Source: Alteromonas marina (GTDB lineage: Bacteria > Pseudomonadota > Gammaproteobacteria > Enterobacterales > Alteromonadaceae). From it: a stretch of DNA of 64,000 nt. The translations under genes were made by a program, and so were the position numbers. Positions 52,587 through 62,715 of the stretch are shown here, in pieces; the stretch's first letter is position 1, and each line of letters begins with the position of its first letter. The DNA lies in NCBI RefSeq assembly GCF_000808575.1, contig NZ_JWLW01000006.1, positions 54,844 through 118,843 of the forward strand, given 5' to 3'. The notes below the pieces were generated by a model that saw nothing but the letters and a program-made list of their open reading frames with translations, did no database searches and was not told the origin of the DNA.

Positions 52587-53661
52587 AAGCCTTTTTGATT
52601 TTTTTAAGAACCTTCGCAAAACGCTCGTCTTTTTCTTCTGTCATTGTGTTTACAACGCGCTGCGCTTCATCAATCTGACCAGCATTGAGCAGCAATTCAG
52701 CCAACCGCAATTGTGCCCAACTAGGTGTAGGTAGGCTCTCTGTATCAATAGCCGTAGTTTCATAGTTTTGTAGATAGTCTTTTAAAGCTTTTATACCTAA
52801 TTCTGTGTACTCACCACTTTCAACAGCCACTTGCCCCAAACGATACTTTCCATACATAAGGCTAATTTTTCGCTTCTGATAAATGTCCCAAGCATCATTC
52901 TCGGCTTTTGTTACCTCTGTTAATTCAATATCTGTGAGTGGCGACAATATCTCGAACGAAGAGTCGTATTGCTCATCAGACAAATAGAAGCTTCCAAGTT
53001 CAACACGAGCGCGAATTTGGGTTTGCTCGTCGTCTATCAGAGACGCAAATATTGCCTTTGCTTTTGTCTCTTGTTCCTCTTCCAGATAGACTCGGGCAAG
53101 AGCAAATTGACCTTCGGTTTTGTCTAGAGCTGCAATTTTTTGGGTAAGGTTCATGGCTTCATCCATATCCCCTCCAGCAATAGATGGCGCCATTAAGTGA
53201 AATTGCATTAAGGCTTGGTAAACCTCAACATTTTCGGGAGCAATCTCGACGGCCTTCTCTAAACTTTTTTTCGCTTTCTTTGCATAACCCAGAGCAGAAA
53301 AAATGCTACTTGAAGCCTGTGCGCCCATTACACTTGCGTGTGTATGGTATGCCCTGTAGTCATCGCTATATTTTAGAATAAATTGCTCAGCCGCCTCTTC
53401 GGCATCGTCCAAATCGATATTCATCAACGCAGAAATCAACATATTATGCTGTTCAGGTGATTTGTTTTTCACATCATCAAGAACATCTACCACATGGGCG
53501 AAATCTCCTTGCTTAAAGGATGCTTTTAATAGCTCTACGTCGTTGCTGTTTTCAGCAACTATGCCTTGTTTTACGGTATTCGCTTCCGCATAAGCAGAGG
53601 GTTGGACAGCAACAAAAGAACAGGCACAAAGCACTGAAGTAACTAACTTACGCATTCTCAT
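52564..53661 (-). CDS. Secreted tetratricopeptide-repeat protein of unknown function
   Basis: 365 residues. Signal peptide (LVTSVLCACSFVAVQPSAYA-EA) and then a helical body with several TPR-like repeats (YAKKAKKSLEKAVEIAPENVEVYQALMQFHLMAP, LARVYLEEEQETKAKAIFASLI, LRLAELLLNAGQIDEAQRVVNTM). The C-terminus is strongly basic (KVLKKIKKALKKRAAA). AGGAAG precedes the start; either of two close methionines may be used. The fold suggests a periplasmic protein-protein interaction role. It converges on the alpha-galactosidase gene, and nothing ties it to sugar use beyond position. Confidence 0.8.
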   Translation of the reverse strand: MRMRKLVTSVLCACSFVAVQPSAYAEANTVKQGIVAENSNDVELLKASFKQGDFAHVVDVLDDVKNKSPEQHNMLISALMNIDLDDAEEAAEQFILKYSDDYRAYHTHASVMGAQASSSIFSALGYAKKAKKSLEKAVEIAPENVEVYQALMQFHLMAPSIAGGDMDEAMNLTQKIAALDKTEGQFALARVYLEEEQETKAKAIFASLIDDEQTQIRARVELGSFYLSDEQYDSSFEILSPLTDIELTEVTKAENDAWDIYQKRKISLMYGKYRLGQVAVESGEYTELGIKALKDYLQNYETTAIDTESLPTPSWAQLRLAELLLNAGQIDEAQRVVNTMTEEKDERFAKVLKKIKKALKKRAAA

Positions 53662-53799
53662 TTCACTTCCTTATGATGTTAATGATGAGTTCGATTGATT
53701 GTTATAGTAAATGAAGGTACTGACGAAAACATAAATGTTTAAGCATATACATTATGCCACTATTGAATTAGATACAGCGGAAATATGTAACAAGAATTA

Positions 53800-53827
53800 A
53801 AAAGGGTGCTTAAGCACCCTTTTATAA
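53800..53827. terminator. Bidirectional terminator after the alpha/beta hydrolase
   Basis: Perfect palindrome AAGGGTGCTT/AAGCACCCTT (53802-53821) with T residues on both sides. On the minus strand it ends the hydrolase gene, which stops at 53832. Confidence 0.9.
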
Positions 53828-53831
53828 CGCA

Positions 53832-55118
53832 TTACTTACTTTGCATCTCCAAGCCTAACGCCCAGCGGTCATCAAACCCTTTCCAAGGCTCTGGCTTTTT
53901 GCCATCTACGGGTACTTGGGCACTACTGCCACTCACGTTCAGGTATTCACAATCATCTTTTAAACCTTTCACATGGCAGTTCATAAGCGCAAGCGCAAAG
54001 TGCTCGTTCATAGCATTAAGCTTTTGCACTTCCCATGCAGGTTCGATGTAACTTCCCAGATCAAACTCACTGCCATAGGCTTCTTTAGGTGCAGGGTGAG
54101 GCGCAACGTTATGACGTGCATTCTTCACGGTCAGTAGCTTAGATTCTTTACTGCCGGTGTTATCAAACAACCACTTAATACCATCGTAGCCAGAAATATC
54201 GTCGTTATCACCAGCAACATAGAGAACAGGAACTTTGATATTGTTTAGCGACTGAACATCAAAAAGCTGATGTTGCCCGCCCCATGGCGCAAGAGCTAAC
54301 GCTGCTTTCCAAGCTGGCAGTGTTTCTTCGCTAAGGGCCTTGCCACCTGCGCAGGTGTTAAGCGCTTCTTTTATCAACGCTACCGCTTTAGGATCTTGTG
54401 TTCCAGTGAAGGTTGCAGCGGTTTGGTCGTTAAAAGCATAGCATCCTCCTACCGTGCTAACTGCGCCGTAGCCCCCCATCGAATAGCCGATAATACCTGC
54501 TTTGCTCCCATCCACACTCTCTTTAAAAAAGGTATTTTCGCTGATGCTGTTGAAAGTAAAAACTTGGTCACGCGAGCGATTTAGTAACGTGCTTGGAAAG
54601 CCTGAATACGGGTTTTCTGCAAAATTAACATCTTTGTTTGTGGAATCTGTGTGGTCGATTGCCGCTACAACATAACCGTGAGACGCAAGGTGTTCGCCTA
54701 AATAAAACATAAGGGTACGGTAACCGGTATAACCATGAGAAATAACAATTACCGGAAAATCAGTGTCAGCGTTGGCAATAGGGGCATCACGGCTTGCATC
54801 GGCTTGTACCTCAAACACTTGACCACTTCTTGTCTCATTAATGTATGTGGTCTTTTGAGCAGAGCTTGCTGCGGGATACCAAATTTCCAAAGTAAGTGAT
54901 CGCTCGACTTCATTGCCAGCAATGTCTTTGACTTTAACAGGGTAAGCCGCTTCGACTGTTTTTACGCCAACGTCATAGTTACCTTTCTCACTTAACGATG
55001 GCATTACGTCGGCTGGAAACGGCTTATAAAGCGTTTGAGCAGCTGATACCGAAGGAGATATGGCCGCGGTCGCTGAAACCAGAACAGCACCGCCAAAAAG
55101 CAGGGATAACGTTTTCAT
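53832..55118 (-). CDS. Secreted alpha/beta hydrolase (PAF-acetylhydrolase/dienelactone-hydrolase-like)
   Basis: Start set at ATG 55118, giving 428 residues with a clear signal peptide (MKTLSLLFGGAVLVSATAAI...VSA-AQ). The hydrolase core has the nucleophile elbow GIIGYSMGGYGAV, the oxyanion region VIVISHGYTGYRTLMFYLGEHLASHGYVVAAIDHTDS, an acid-containing strand VPVLYVAGDNDDISGYDG, and a late His in NARHNVAPHP. The arrangement resembles platelet-activating-factor acetylhydrolase-like enzymes, so an ester or lipid substrate is possible. Its location in the periplasm next to galactoside genes is unexplained. Confidence 0.82.
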   Translation of the reverse strand: MKTLSLLFGGAVLVSATAAISPSVSAAQTLYKPFPADVMPSLSEKGNYDVGVKTVEAAYPVKVKDIAGNEVERSLTLEIWYPAASSAQKTTYINETRSGQVFEVQADASRDAPIANADTDFPVIVISHGYTGYRTLMFYLGEHLASHGYVVAAIDHTDSTNKDVNFAENPYSGFPSTLLNRSRDQVFTFNSISENTFFKESVDGSKAGIIGYSMGGYGAVSTVGGCYAFNDQTAATFTGTQDPKAVALIKEALNTCAGGKALSEETLPAWKAALALAPWGGQHQLFDVQSLNNIKVPVLYVAGDNDDISGYDGIKWLFDNTGSKESKLLTVKNARHNVAPHPAPKEAYGSEFDLGSYIEPAWEVQKLNAMNEHFALALMNCHVKGLKDDCEYLNVSGSSAQVPVDGKKPEPWKGFDDRWALGLEMQSK

Positions 55119-55297
55119 AATTTGGATAATTTTCTCGTTATTAACAGGCAAATTTATAATACCTCGTCACGGGTATCGCACAAGCCAAACACTATTATTA
55201 TTGTTGATTAAGAAGAATAAGGGGAGGTAATAAAATAGGCTGCTTTACGCATGAATTGTCGTGAAAGTAATGGTAAAACGTAAAACCTTGAAAGCCT

Positions 55298-56251
55298 TCA
55301 GTTTGAAAGGTATTGCTTCCACCTTTCATCAAAAAGTGGTTTAAGAAATAAAGGGTATCCATCTGCCACAAAGTTAATGTCTCTTAAGGTTTGGCTTTTC
55401 ATAGGCGTGGATGTAATGTGAGTTAGCGCGCTGTCTAGATCACTCGTTACCGCTTGTCCTAGCTCACTCTTAGAACACAGTAAGCGCTTTGTTCCTCTTA
55501 GCTGCTGGGACAGTTCACTGATTTGATAAACATTAAGCGCATCGAGTTCTTCTTCTGGTAATGCTGAAAGCTCGCGGTGCCCTACATAGCCAAAGTCTAT
55601 TCTTCCACTTTCCAGTAGGGCAATGGTGTGCATGCCTAAGTCTTTGCCTAACCCATTTAAACGAACCACATTGTTTTTTGTAGCCCATTGCTCAACAGTA
55701 TCGGCGTATACGTTATTCACATCGTTGTAGAGTACCGTTCTCAAATTATGCTGAAGCAAAGCGCGTAAAGAAATGGACTCAAAATACCCCTGCGTTGGCT
55801 GAGACTGCGCGGTATCTAATTCATTTTTCAATGAAGGCTGAAGCGCTTTTCTTGCAACAATGAGTAGCGGTAAGTTTATAGAGGTTGGCTGGGAGTAATA
55901 TCCCCACTCAGCGCGTTCTTCTTGGTAAGCGGCTCCATAAAAACAATACACTTTTTGTGCGGATTGTTGATGCTGTACCATCGACCATGCGCGTTTAACC
56001 GGATAAGCTTCAAATTGGTGGTCGTAGTTATGCAGGTGTGTAGAGAGGTACGCCATGACGTCATAGATCGGCCCTGAAGTGATACTGACACCACTGCCTT
56101 CAATTCCAAGCTCGGGTGGGCGCAACCATACTACTGTAGGCTTTTTGGAGGCGCAGCTTTCCCCTTCACATTCGCCGTCTGTTTGCGCAAACAACACGCT
56201 GCTTTTAAGACACAACAAAACAAAAGCCACCAAGGTTACTACTACTGACAC
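55298..56251 (-). CDS. Periplasmic solute-binding-like protein, unknown ligand
   Basis: 317 residues from GTG 56251, with a signal peptide ending near SSVLFAQ. The body reads as a type II periplasmic-binding fold like those fused to or related to bacterial sensor or transporter substrate-binding domains (TIGR02285-like): PVVWLRPPE-like start, YPVKRAWSMVQHQQSAQKVYCFYGAAYQEERAEWGYYSQP, then ALLESGRIDFGYVGHRELSA. There are no ABC-transporter genes nearby, so it is probably a stand-alone binding protein. Assignment is from pattern only. Confidence 0.72.
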   Translation of the reverse strand: MSVVVTLVAFVLLCLKSSVLFAQTDGECEGESCASKKPTVVWLRPPELGIEGSGVSITSGPIYDVMAYLSTHLHNYDHQFEAYPVKRAWSMVQHQQSAQKVYCFYGAAYQEERAEWGYYSQPTSINLPLLIVARKALQPSLKNELDTAQSQPTQGYFESISLRALLQHNLRTVLYNDVNNVYADTVEQWATKNNVVRLNGLGKDLGMHTIALLESGRIDFGYVGHRELSALPEEELDALNVYQISELSQQLRGTKRLLCSKSELGQAVTSDLDSALTHITSTPMKSQTLRDINFVADGYPLFLKPLFDERWKQYLSN

Positions 56252-56396
56252 TGCAAAAACCCAACCTTTTACACGTAATTCTTAAAGCTCACTCATCGCG
56301 TTTATGGGAAAACAACAATGGGAATATGATGAAATTATTTTAAGGTAATCGGGGGAAGAATGGCGGGCACCAATCTCATAATTGGGCGAACTTAGC

Positions 56397-56430
56397 TCAA
56401 AAAAAGAGCCGCTATTAAAGCGGCTCTTAG
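56397..56430 (-). terminator. Intrinsic terminator of ssb
   Basis: AAGAGCCGCT / AGCGGCTCTT stem; on the minus strand it is followed by seven T residues. It lies 30 bp after the ssb stop. Confidence 0.93.
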
Positions 56431-56459
56431 AATATTTTCAACACGTGAACTGTTTTTGC

Positions 56460-57044
56460 TTAGAACGGAATGTCATCGTCGAAGTCAAAATCTGGCTCAG
56501 CCATTGGTGGGTTCTTTGGCTGACCTTGATTGCCACCCTGAGGCGCTTGATTGTAGCCACCACCTTGGTTTGAGTTGTAGCCGCCCTGCTGACCACCACC
56601 TTGCTGTGGCGCTTGGTTATAGCCGCCCTGCGCTGGAGCTTGATTGTAACCACCTTGGTTGTTTTGAGGACGTTGGTAACCACCGTTACCGCCGCCACCT
56701 TCACCACCGCGACCACCAAGCATTTGCATTTGGTCTACGATAATTTCAGTGGTGTATCTATCTTGGCCTTGTTGATCTTGCCACTTACGCGTCTGCAATT
56801 TACCTTCAACATAAATTTGCGAGCCCTTTTTCAGGTACTCTCCGGCAATTTCTGCTAAGCGACGGTACATTGTAAGGCGGTGCCACTCAGTGCGCTCTTG
56901 AACCTGACCCTGTTGGTCTTTCCAGCTTTCGCTAGTTGCTAGGCTTAAGTTCGCAACGGCGTTTCCGTTAGGCATGTATCTAACTTCAGGATCATTGCCA
57001 AGGTTTCCAACAAGAATAACCTTATTAACGCCTTTCGTTGCCAT
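56460..57044 (-). CDS. ssb: Single-stranded DNA-binding protein SSB
   Basis: 194 residues. OB fold at about 1-108 ([76 protein letters not shown]), then a Gly/Gln/Asn-rich flexible linker (about 112-180), and the acidic tip [10 protein letters not shown] that binds partner proteins. It is an essential replication and repair protein. In Vibrio the MSHA locus lies directly next to ssb; here ssb lies amid galactose genes. I see no convincing LexA box upstream. Confidence 0.97.
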   Translation of the reverse strand: MATKGVNKVILVGNLGNDPEVRYMPNGNAVANLSLATSESWKDQQGQVQERTEWHRLTMYRRLAEIAGEYLKKGSQIYVEGKLQTRKWQDQQGQDRYTTEIIVDQMQMLGGRGGEGGGGNGGYQRPQNNQGGYNQAPAQGGYNQAPQQGGGQQGGYNSNQGGGYNQAPQGGNQGQPKNPPMAEPDFDFDDDIPF

Positions 57045-57274
57045 TGATGTCTCCTGTAACGTTTTTAGTGGCTTGCTGTATAACTCTTCTTAGTAAGACA
57101 TCAGCAAGCGCGAAAGTTCATCGAATATTAGCCAGTTAGTATACCGTATTTTATGAGGGAAAATTGAAGTTTTTCGCCACAGGTTTACGTTACTAACTGC
57201 AACACGTTCTAGAACTTAACAAAATTTATTGTCAGCGTCTTCTGAACTTTCGCGTTGTTTTTAGCTAATTTTAG

Positions 57275-57303
57275 CAAGGGCGTTGCGATTAAAAACGCCC
57301 TTC
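57275..57303 (-). other. Hairpin after the second symporter gene
   Basis: AAGGGCGTT / AACGCCCTT stem 9 bp beyond the stop at 57312. The minus-strand sequence after it (GCTAAAATT) is not T-rich, so termination is uncertain. Confidence 0.5.
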
Positions 57304-57311
57304 CTTGTCTG

Positions 57312-58874
57312 CTACCACCACGTAATGTAAAACGCCGCTGTAAGGATAACTACAGCGATAGATGCTACATTAAATCCGCTTGTGGTTTTGAACTGCACTT
57401 CGTTTAGGTCGACAGCGTTTTCACTGACACCTTTTTTCTCTAGCAGAGAAACAACCACAGCTAAAGCGACACAAAGCAGGAACACAAGACCAACACGGTC
57501 AATAAACGGCAGTTCAGGCCAGAATTGTCTAAACACAATGCTTAAAACAAATGAGCCTAATGCGGCCAATAGACCACCGTTTGCTGTGGTTTTCTTCCAG
57601 AACATACCTAAAACGAACAATGCGCAGATACCTGGTGTAAAGAAGCCCGTGAATTCCTGGATATACTGGAATGCTTGATCGAAATTACCCAACAGCGGCT
57701 TGGCCACCACCATAGCAATGATAAGCGCGACCAAGCTTACGATACGACCCACTTTCACATAATGCTGCTGCGACTCGTTTGGACGCTTATCTTTATAAAG
57801 GTCCATGGTAAAAATAGTAGAAACGCTATTTGTCATCGACGCTAGCGAGGACACAATCGCCGCCACCAAGGCTGCGAAGATAATACCTTTAAGGCCAACA
57901 GGCATCAGCGTCATTAGGCTTGGGTATGCTTGGTCCGGTTTTGCTAAGTCTGGCACAATTAGCACTGCTGCAATCCCTGGCAATACAACAATTAGCGGCA
58001 TTAGCAGTTTTAGGAAAGCTGCAAACGCAATACCTTTTTGCGCTTCTTGAACGCTCTTTGCCGCCAACGTGCGCTGAATGATGTACTGGTTAAAGCCCCA
58101 ATACGACAGGTTCATGATCCACATACCGCCAATCAATACAGAAATGCCCGGCAAGTCCATATAGTGCGCGTTGTCTTTTGACAAAATCATGTCGAATTTC
58201 TCAGGGAGCTTGTTAGTAAGGTCAACAAAACCTTGGATGGCACCATTGCCGTCGCTGATTAGGTTTAACGCCGTATACGACAGGAACAAGCCACCAATAA
58301 CCAACAACACGACTTGAATAATGTCGGTGAGTGCTACCGCTTTCAAACCGCCGTAAAGTGAATAGGTTAACGAGAAAAGGCCTAAGAACATCATGCCGTA
58401 AACCATATCAACACCCGCGATGGTATTGATGGCCAATGCACCTAGCCACAGCACAGCAGTTAGGTTTACAAAAACATAAACACCTAGCCAGAATATTGCC
58501 ATTACCTTGCGAACGCGATGATCATATCGCTGCTCAAGAAATTGAGGCATGGTGTAAATTTTATGCTTAAGAAAGATAGGTAAGAAGAACTTGCCGACAA
58601 TAAGCAGCGTAATGGCGGCCATCCACTCATAAGACGCAATGGCAAGCCCCAACTGGTAACCTGACCCCGACATGCCGATGATTTGTTCGGCAGAAATATT
58701 GGCAGCGATGAGTGATGCGCCAATTGCCCACCATGGCAAGCTTGAGCCCGCTAGAAAGTAATCATTTGTGTCTTTTTGATGACCCTGCTTTTCGCGAGAA
58801 ACCCACCACGCAATTCCGACAAGCGCGACGACGTATACCACGAACAACGTGATATCTATTAATGCTAATTTCAT
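57312..58874 (-). CDS. Sodium/solute symporter (SGLT-like), probable galactose or glucose
   Basis: Start set at ATG 58874, giving 520 residues, the length of vSGLT-type proteins; about 13-14 membrane helices. NDYFLAGSSLPWWAIGASLIAANISAEQIIGMSGSGYQLGLAIASYEWMAA, LYGGLKAVALTDIIQVVLLV and SYWGFNQYIIQRTLAAKS match the bacterial sodium/galactose and sodium/glucose symporters more closely than the protein at 48641. It lies upstream of ssb and downstream of galTK, with its own gap before it, so galactose is the likely substrate. Confidence 0.9.
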   Translation of the reverse strand: MKLALIDITLFVVYVVALVGIAWWVSREKQGHQKDTNDYFLAGSSLPWWAIGASLIAANISAEQIIGMSGSGYQLGLAIASYEWMAAITLLIVGKFFLPIFLKHKIYTMPQFLEQRYDHRVRKVMAIFWLGVYVFVNLTAVLWLGALAINTIAGVDMVYGMMFLGLFSLTYSLYGGLKAVALTDIIQVVLLVIGGLFLSYTALNLISDGNGAIQGFVDLTNKLPEKFDMILSKDNAHYMDLPGISVLIGGMWIMNLSYWGFNQYIIQRTLAAKSVQEAQKGIAFAAFLKLLMPLIVVLPGIAAVLIVPDLAKPDQAYPSLMTLMPVGLKGIIFAALVAAIVSSLASMTNSVSTIFTMDLYKDKRPNESQQHYVKVGRIVSLVALIIAMVVAKPLLGNFDQAFQYIQEFTGFFTPGICALFVLGMFWKKTTANGGLLAALGSFVLSIVFRQFWPELPFIDRVGLVFLLCVALAVVVSLLEKKGVSENAVDLNEVQFKTTSGFNVASIAVVILTAAFYITWW

Positions 58875-59117
58875 AGTTTTTCCCAAAGTTCTTATTTTGG
58901 GTGCGGCGATTGTTATGCAGGGTACACAGGTGAAAAATTGTTTTTATTATTATATTGGTTGTTGCCACACCAGTGTCACGTTATTAAAACGCGTTTCGCA
59001 AAGCACAATAAATCATAAATGGGTGAAAAACTCACCGTTAAACTTATCGCGTTATTGCGGGTAGTATTAGTATCACACTTTGTTTACTTTTTTTAACTAG
59101 AAATGTGCACTTTTTGT
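58875..59117 (-). other. Upstream region of the SGLT-like gene
   Basis: With the terminator at 59118-59150 this is part of a 356 bp gap. It holds a perfect 10-bp palindrome AAACGCGTTT (58987-58996), similar to but not the same as the GalR-type sites elsewhere, and an AT-rich stretch with a TATAAT-like hexamer on the minus strand. Promoter assignment is weak. Confidence 0.4.
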
Positions 59118-59150
59118 AAAAAAAAGCCGCAACCAATGGATGCGGCTTAA
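59118..59150 (-). terminator. Intrinsic terminator of galTK
   Basis: AAGCCGCA / TGCGGCTT stem with a 9-base loop; the minus strand continues with eight T residues. About 80 bp after the galK stop. Confidence 0.88.
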
Positions 59151-59230
59151 GGGACACAAACAATTCTAAAGAATAGGATTGTTTAGAAAGGGGAGAGGTT
59201 TGTGCATAAAGGCTGTATTTAAATCGATAA

Positions 59231-60370
59231 TTAGGCGAACGCGCCCTGTGTAGCCGTACACACATAAATGTCAGCACTGTACCCTGTTTCATCAGAGTAC
59301 TTGTCGGCCACGACTTGCTTCACCGCTTCAACTTTGTCGGTAGGTACAAGGGCCACTACGCAGCCGCCGAATCCACCGCCAGTCATGCGAACACCACCCG
59401 ATTTACCCAGCACTTCACCAATGATCTCAACCAAGTAATCGATTGGGCGAACGGTAATTTCAAAGTCATCACGCATGGAGATGTGAGATTGCGCCATGGC
59501 TTCACTAACCGTTTCGATGTCGCCAGCTTTTAATGCTTGGCTTGCTGCCAGTGTTCTAGCGTTTTCGGTAACAATATGCTTCGCGCGGCGATAAACCACC
59601 TCTGGCATATGTGCTTTAGCGCCTTCTAGCATTTCCATAGTTGCTTCGCGTAACGATGACACACCCAATAACGACGCGCCTTGTTCACACTGCTGACGAC
59701 GCAAGTTGTATTCACTGTCAACCAAACCACGTTTAACATTCGAATTGATGATAACGATTTGATGCGAGTCTGGTAGTGGTGAATGCTCAATGGCTAGCGA
59801 CTGGCAATCAAGCAGCATTGCCATGCCTTCATTACCCATAGCAGAGATTAACTGATCCATAATTCCGCATGAGCAGCCTACGAACGTATTCTCTGCTTTC
59901 TGGCCTAACAGTGCAGCCTGTACGCCATCGAGGGGCAACTCATACAGCGCGCTTAACGCTTTTAGTATAGCCACTTCAAAAGATGCCGAAGAGCTTAACC
60001 CAGCACCTTGTGGCACATTGCCCGTAACCAATAAGTTAGCGCCGCCAAAATCTGGCATGGCCTCTTTAAGTACTTTCACTACGCCGCGAACATAGTTTGC
60101 CCACCCTTGTTCTTCGTCATAGTTAATGTCTGACAACGAAAACTGGTTTTGCTGATTTTCGTAATCCATCGCGGTAACCACGATGTCATTATCTGCGCGC
60201 TTTGTTGCCGCAACCCACGTTCCAAAGTTGATTGCAGCCGGAAATACGAACCCTTCGTTATAATCGGTATGCTCACCAATAATGTTCACTCGACCCGGCG
60301 CATGTGCGATTAACGCTGGCGCCTCGCCGTAATGCGTTTCAAAATTAGAAGAAAGTACTTGATTATCCAT
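59231..60370 (-). CDS. galK: Galactokinase GalK
   Basis: Start at ATG 60370, which overlaps the galT stop by eight bases (ATGGATAA). 379 residues. [22 protein letters not shown] is the galactokinase signature, [18 protein letters not shown] the ATP loop and [19 protein letters not shown] motif 3 of the GHMP family. It phosphorylates alpha-galactose at C1. Co-transcribed with galT. Confidence 0.97.
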   Translation of the reverse strand: MDNQVLSSNFETHYGEAPALIAHAPGRVNIIGEHTDYNEGFVFPAAINFGTWVAATKRADNDIVVTAMDYENQQNQFSLSDINYDEEQGWANYVRGVVKVLKEAMPDFGGANLLVTGNVPQGAGLSSSASFEVAILKALSALYELPLDGVQAALLGQKAENTFVGCSCGIMDQLISAMGNEGMAMLLDCQSLAIEHSPLPDSHQIVIINSNVKRGLVDSEYNLRRQQCEQGASLLGVSSLREATMEMLEGAKAHMPEVVYRRAKHIVTENARTLAASQALKAGDIETVSEAMAQSHISMRDDFEITVRPIDYLVEIIGEVLGKSGGVRMTGGGFGGCVVALVPTDKVEAVKQVVADKYSDETGYSADIYVCTATQGAFA

Positions 60371-61418
60371 TCGCATTCTCACGTTTCTTATAGTGCACTG
60401 TGGATAGTGCTTTTAATCTGTCTGCCGCTTGTTCAGGGGTCAAATCTCGCTGTGCCTCTGCCATCATTTCGTACCCAACCATAAACTTGCGTACACTTGC
60501 TGAGCGCAGAAGTGGTGGGAAGAAATGCGCATGTAGCGTCCATTCAGGGTGCGCTTCACTATCAAATGGGGCACTGTGCCATCCCATAGAGTATGGGAAA
60601 GACGTTTCAAATAAGTTGTCGTACTTCGCTGTAATTTCGCCAATGATCTTAGCAAGAGATAGCGACTGAGAATCCGAGAGCATGTGCATAGATTGCACGT
60701 CAAATCTGGGTAACAGTAGCGTCTCAAAAGGCCAAGCGGCCCAGTATGGTACAACTACAACCCAATCATCATTTTGACACACGACTCGCTCTTGCTTCGC
60801 GACCTCTTGCTCGGCATAGTCCAACAGCATAGGCGTGCCGTTTTCACCAAAGTATTGCTGTAGCTGCACGACTTTTTTCGCTGGGTCGGTAGGCACATGC
60901 TGCTGCGCCCATACTTGACCATGAGGGTGAGGATTTGAACACCCCATCATTGAGCCTTTGTTTTCAAAAACTTGTACCCAGCGATAGATTTCACCAAGTT
61001 CAGCGGTTTGTGCTTTCCACGTGTTGACTACGTCTACGCGTTCTTCATCGGAAAGCTCAGGTAACGTTTTGCTGTGATCAGGGGAAAAACAAATAACACG
61101 ACTGCAGCCTTGCTCAGTTTCGAACTGAAACAGCCCCTTTTTCTCACTGGCTTGTTCTGTATCTTGCTTAAGGGCGGCAAAATCGTTTTGAAAAACAAAC
61201 GTACCTTTGTAATCAGGGTTAACTTCACCATTCACGCGGGTGTTTGTTGGACATAAATAACACGTAGAGTCGTAAGATGGCTTTTGTTCGTTGTTTGGCT
61301 CTTCTGAGGCTCCCTGCCAAGGGCGCTTCGCTCTGTGAGGCGACACTAACACCCACTCACCCAACAAAGGGTTGTAACGGCGATGTGGATCGTTGGTAGG
61401 GTCGAAAGGGGTTCCCAT
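60363..61418 (-). CDS. galT: Galactose-1-phosphate uridylyltransferase GalT
   Basis: Start at ATG 61418; GAGAGAG precedes it. 351 residues. [27 protein letters not shown] is the family start, the zinc-binding Cys pair is in [13 protein letters not shown], and the nucleophilic His is in [13 protein letters not shown]. It exchanges UMP between UDP-glucose and galactose-1-phosphate. galE is not in the window, so UDP-galactose epimerase must be elsewhere. Confidence 0.97.
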   Translation of the reverse strand: MGTPFDPTNDPHRRYNPLLGEWVLVSPHRAKRPWQGASEEPNNEQKPSYDSTCYLCPTNTRVNGEVNPDYKGTFVFQNDFAALKQDTEQASEKKGLFQFETEQGCSRVICFSPDHSKTLPELSDEERVDVVNTWKAQTAELGEIYRWVQVFENKGSMMGCSNPHPHGQVWAQQHVPTDPAKKVVQLQQYFGENGTPMLLDYAEQEVAKQERVVCQNDDWVVVVPYWAAWPFETLLLPRFDVQSMHMLSDSQSLSLAKIIGEITAKYDNLFETSFPYSMGWHSAPFDSEAHPEWTLHAHFFPPLLRSASVRKFMVGYEMMAEAQRDLTPEQAADRLKALSTVHYKKRENANG

Positions 61419-61469
61419 AATCACTCTCTCTGAATTAGCCTGCTACGCTCTAATGCGCAACATCAAATA

Positions 61470-61520
61470 GGGTTAAACGTTTACCCTGATAATGATATAG
61501 CAAGCTTTTACGTTTATCAA
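61470..61520 (-). promoter_or_regulatory. galTK promoter with GalR-type operator
   Basis: Minus strand: -35 TTGATA at 61515-61520, 17 bp spacer, -10 TATCAT at 61492-61497. The palindrome GGGTTAAACGTTTACCC (61470-61486) covers the expected start of transcription, 52 bp before the galT ATG. Confidence 0.8.
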
Positions 61521-61590
61521 TTGCGTAACAAAGAAAATTAATTGTTAAATTGATAACAAATAATTTTCTTTTGTTACTACATAACGATTT

Positions 61591-62610
61591 CTATGCGCTG
61601 AACTTGTATCGCATACTTGCTTTGAAGGTTTCCCCGGGTTTTACGAAACAGTTTGGAAACTCGGGCTTATTGGGTGCATCCGGGAAATGCTGTGGTTCTA
61701 AGCACAAGGCACCAAGCTGATCGTCGGTTTTCAACCCGCCAGTATAAAACTGCAAACCCGGCAAGTTAGTAAATAACGACATAGCAATACCAGTATCAAG
61801 AGCCTTTACGGTTGCTTGTGGGGTATGCTCAGGCGTATCACGGAGTACATAGTTGTGGTCGTAGCCTCCCACCCTATCAAATAATGGATGGGAATTAGAT
61901 TGCTCTGCCCTTTCTTTTATTGCTGTAGGTTTCGTGAAATCAAAGGGAGTATTGGCAACTTCGACCAGTTTTCCAGTTGGCAGCAAGGTGCTATCTGCGT
62001 CCGTGACTTTGTCAGCATCTATATGTAGCAATGTATTTCCCACTTGAGGGTCGTTGCTCAACGTGAAGTAAGCATGCTGCGTGAAACTAAGCGGGGTTTC
62101 TTTGTCTGTATTTGCGGTGATCACAAGAGATAACTCGTTGTTTTGATCAAGGGAATAGCATGCCTCTACATTAACAGTACCGGGAAAGCCACCTTCCCCA
62201 TCGGGACTAGTTAAGGTAAATGTTACAGCCACACTGTCTGTCGTCTCTTGGACGCTTGCCGCCCAAACCTTCTTATGAAACCCAGCTAGGCCGCCGTGTA
62301 GATTATGTTCACCGCCATTTTTATCTAAGGTGTACTCTGTTCCATTTAACGCAAACGAGCCATGTCCAATTCGGTTTGCGTAGCGTCCTACGATCGCACC
62401 GCGATAGCTCGGGTCATCTATATAGTCTTGTAGAGTCTCGAAAGTTTGGACACAACTTACCGATTCACCTTCTGTATTCGGGAAGTGAATTTCTTTAATA
62501 ATTCCACCGTAGTTAAGCAAGGTAACTGACATGCCGTTGTCGTTAGTTAACGTAAAGGCGTTTATGACTTCGCCTTCTACTTCACCAAATGCAGATACAT
62601 TTATTTTCAT
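61591..62610 (-). CDS. galM: Aldose 1-epimerase (galactose mutarotase) GalM
   Basis: 339 residues. NLHGGLAGFHKKVW, TQHAYFTL (catalytic His) and ALCLEPQHFPDAPNKPEFPNC (catalytic Glu) are the GalM motifs, on a beta-sandwich of normal length. It interconverts beta and alpha galactose so that GalK can use it, which suits a pathway fed by beta- and alpha-galactosidases. It is 173 bp upstream of galT on the same strand, with a GalR-type operator of its own. Confidence 0.94.
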   Translation of the reverse strand: MKINVSAFGEVEGEVINAFTLTNDNGMSVTLLNYGGIIKEIHFPNTEGESVSCVQTFETLQDYIDDPSYRGAIVGRYANRIGHGSFALNGTEYTLDKNGGEHNLHGGLAGFHKKVWAASVQETTDSVAVTFTLTSPDGEGGFPGTVNVEACYSLDQNNELSLVITANTDKETPLSFTQHAYFTLSNDPQVGNTLLHIDADKVTDADSTLLPTGKLVEVANTPFDFTKPTAIKERAEQSNSHPLFDRVGGYDHNYVLRDTPEHTPQATVKALDTGIAMSLFTNLPGLQFYTGGLKTDDQLGALCLEPQHFPDAPNKPEFPNCFVKPGETFKASMRYKFSA

Positions 62611-62715
62611 AACAAAATTTTTACCTTAAGACGTGCTTAGTAAACTGACGTTTTCCAACCTACTACACATTTTTTATACATTAATGAATAATGCAATCTT
62701 TCAGAATGTCTAGGA

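Noticed and set aside
56438..56858. Several open frames within ssb in other frames
   Set aside because: They are by-products of the repetitive Gly/Gln/Asn codons of the SSB linker.
57060..57110. CTGT-containing stretch upstream of ssb, considered as a LexA box
   Set aside because: The second half-site ACAG at the correct spacing is absent.
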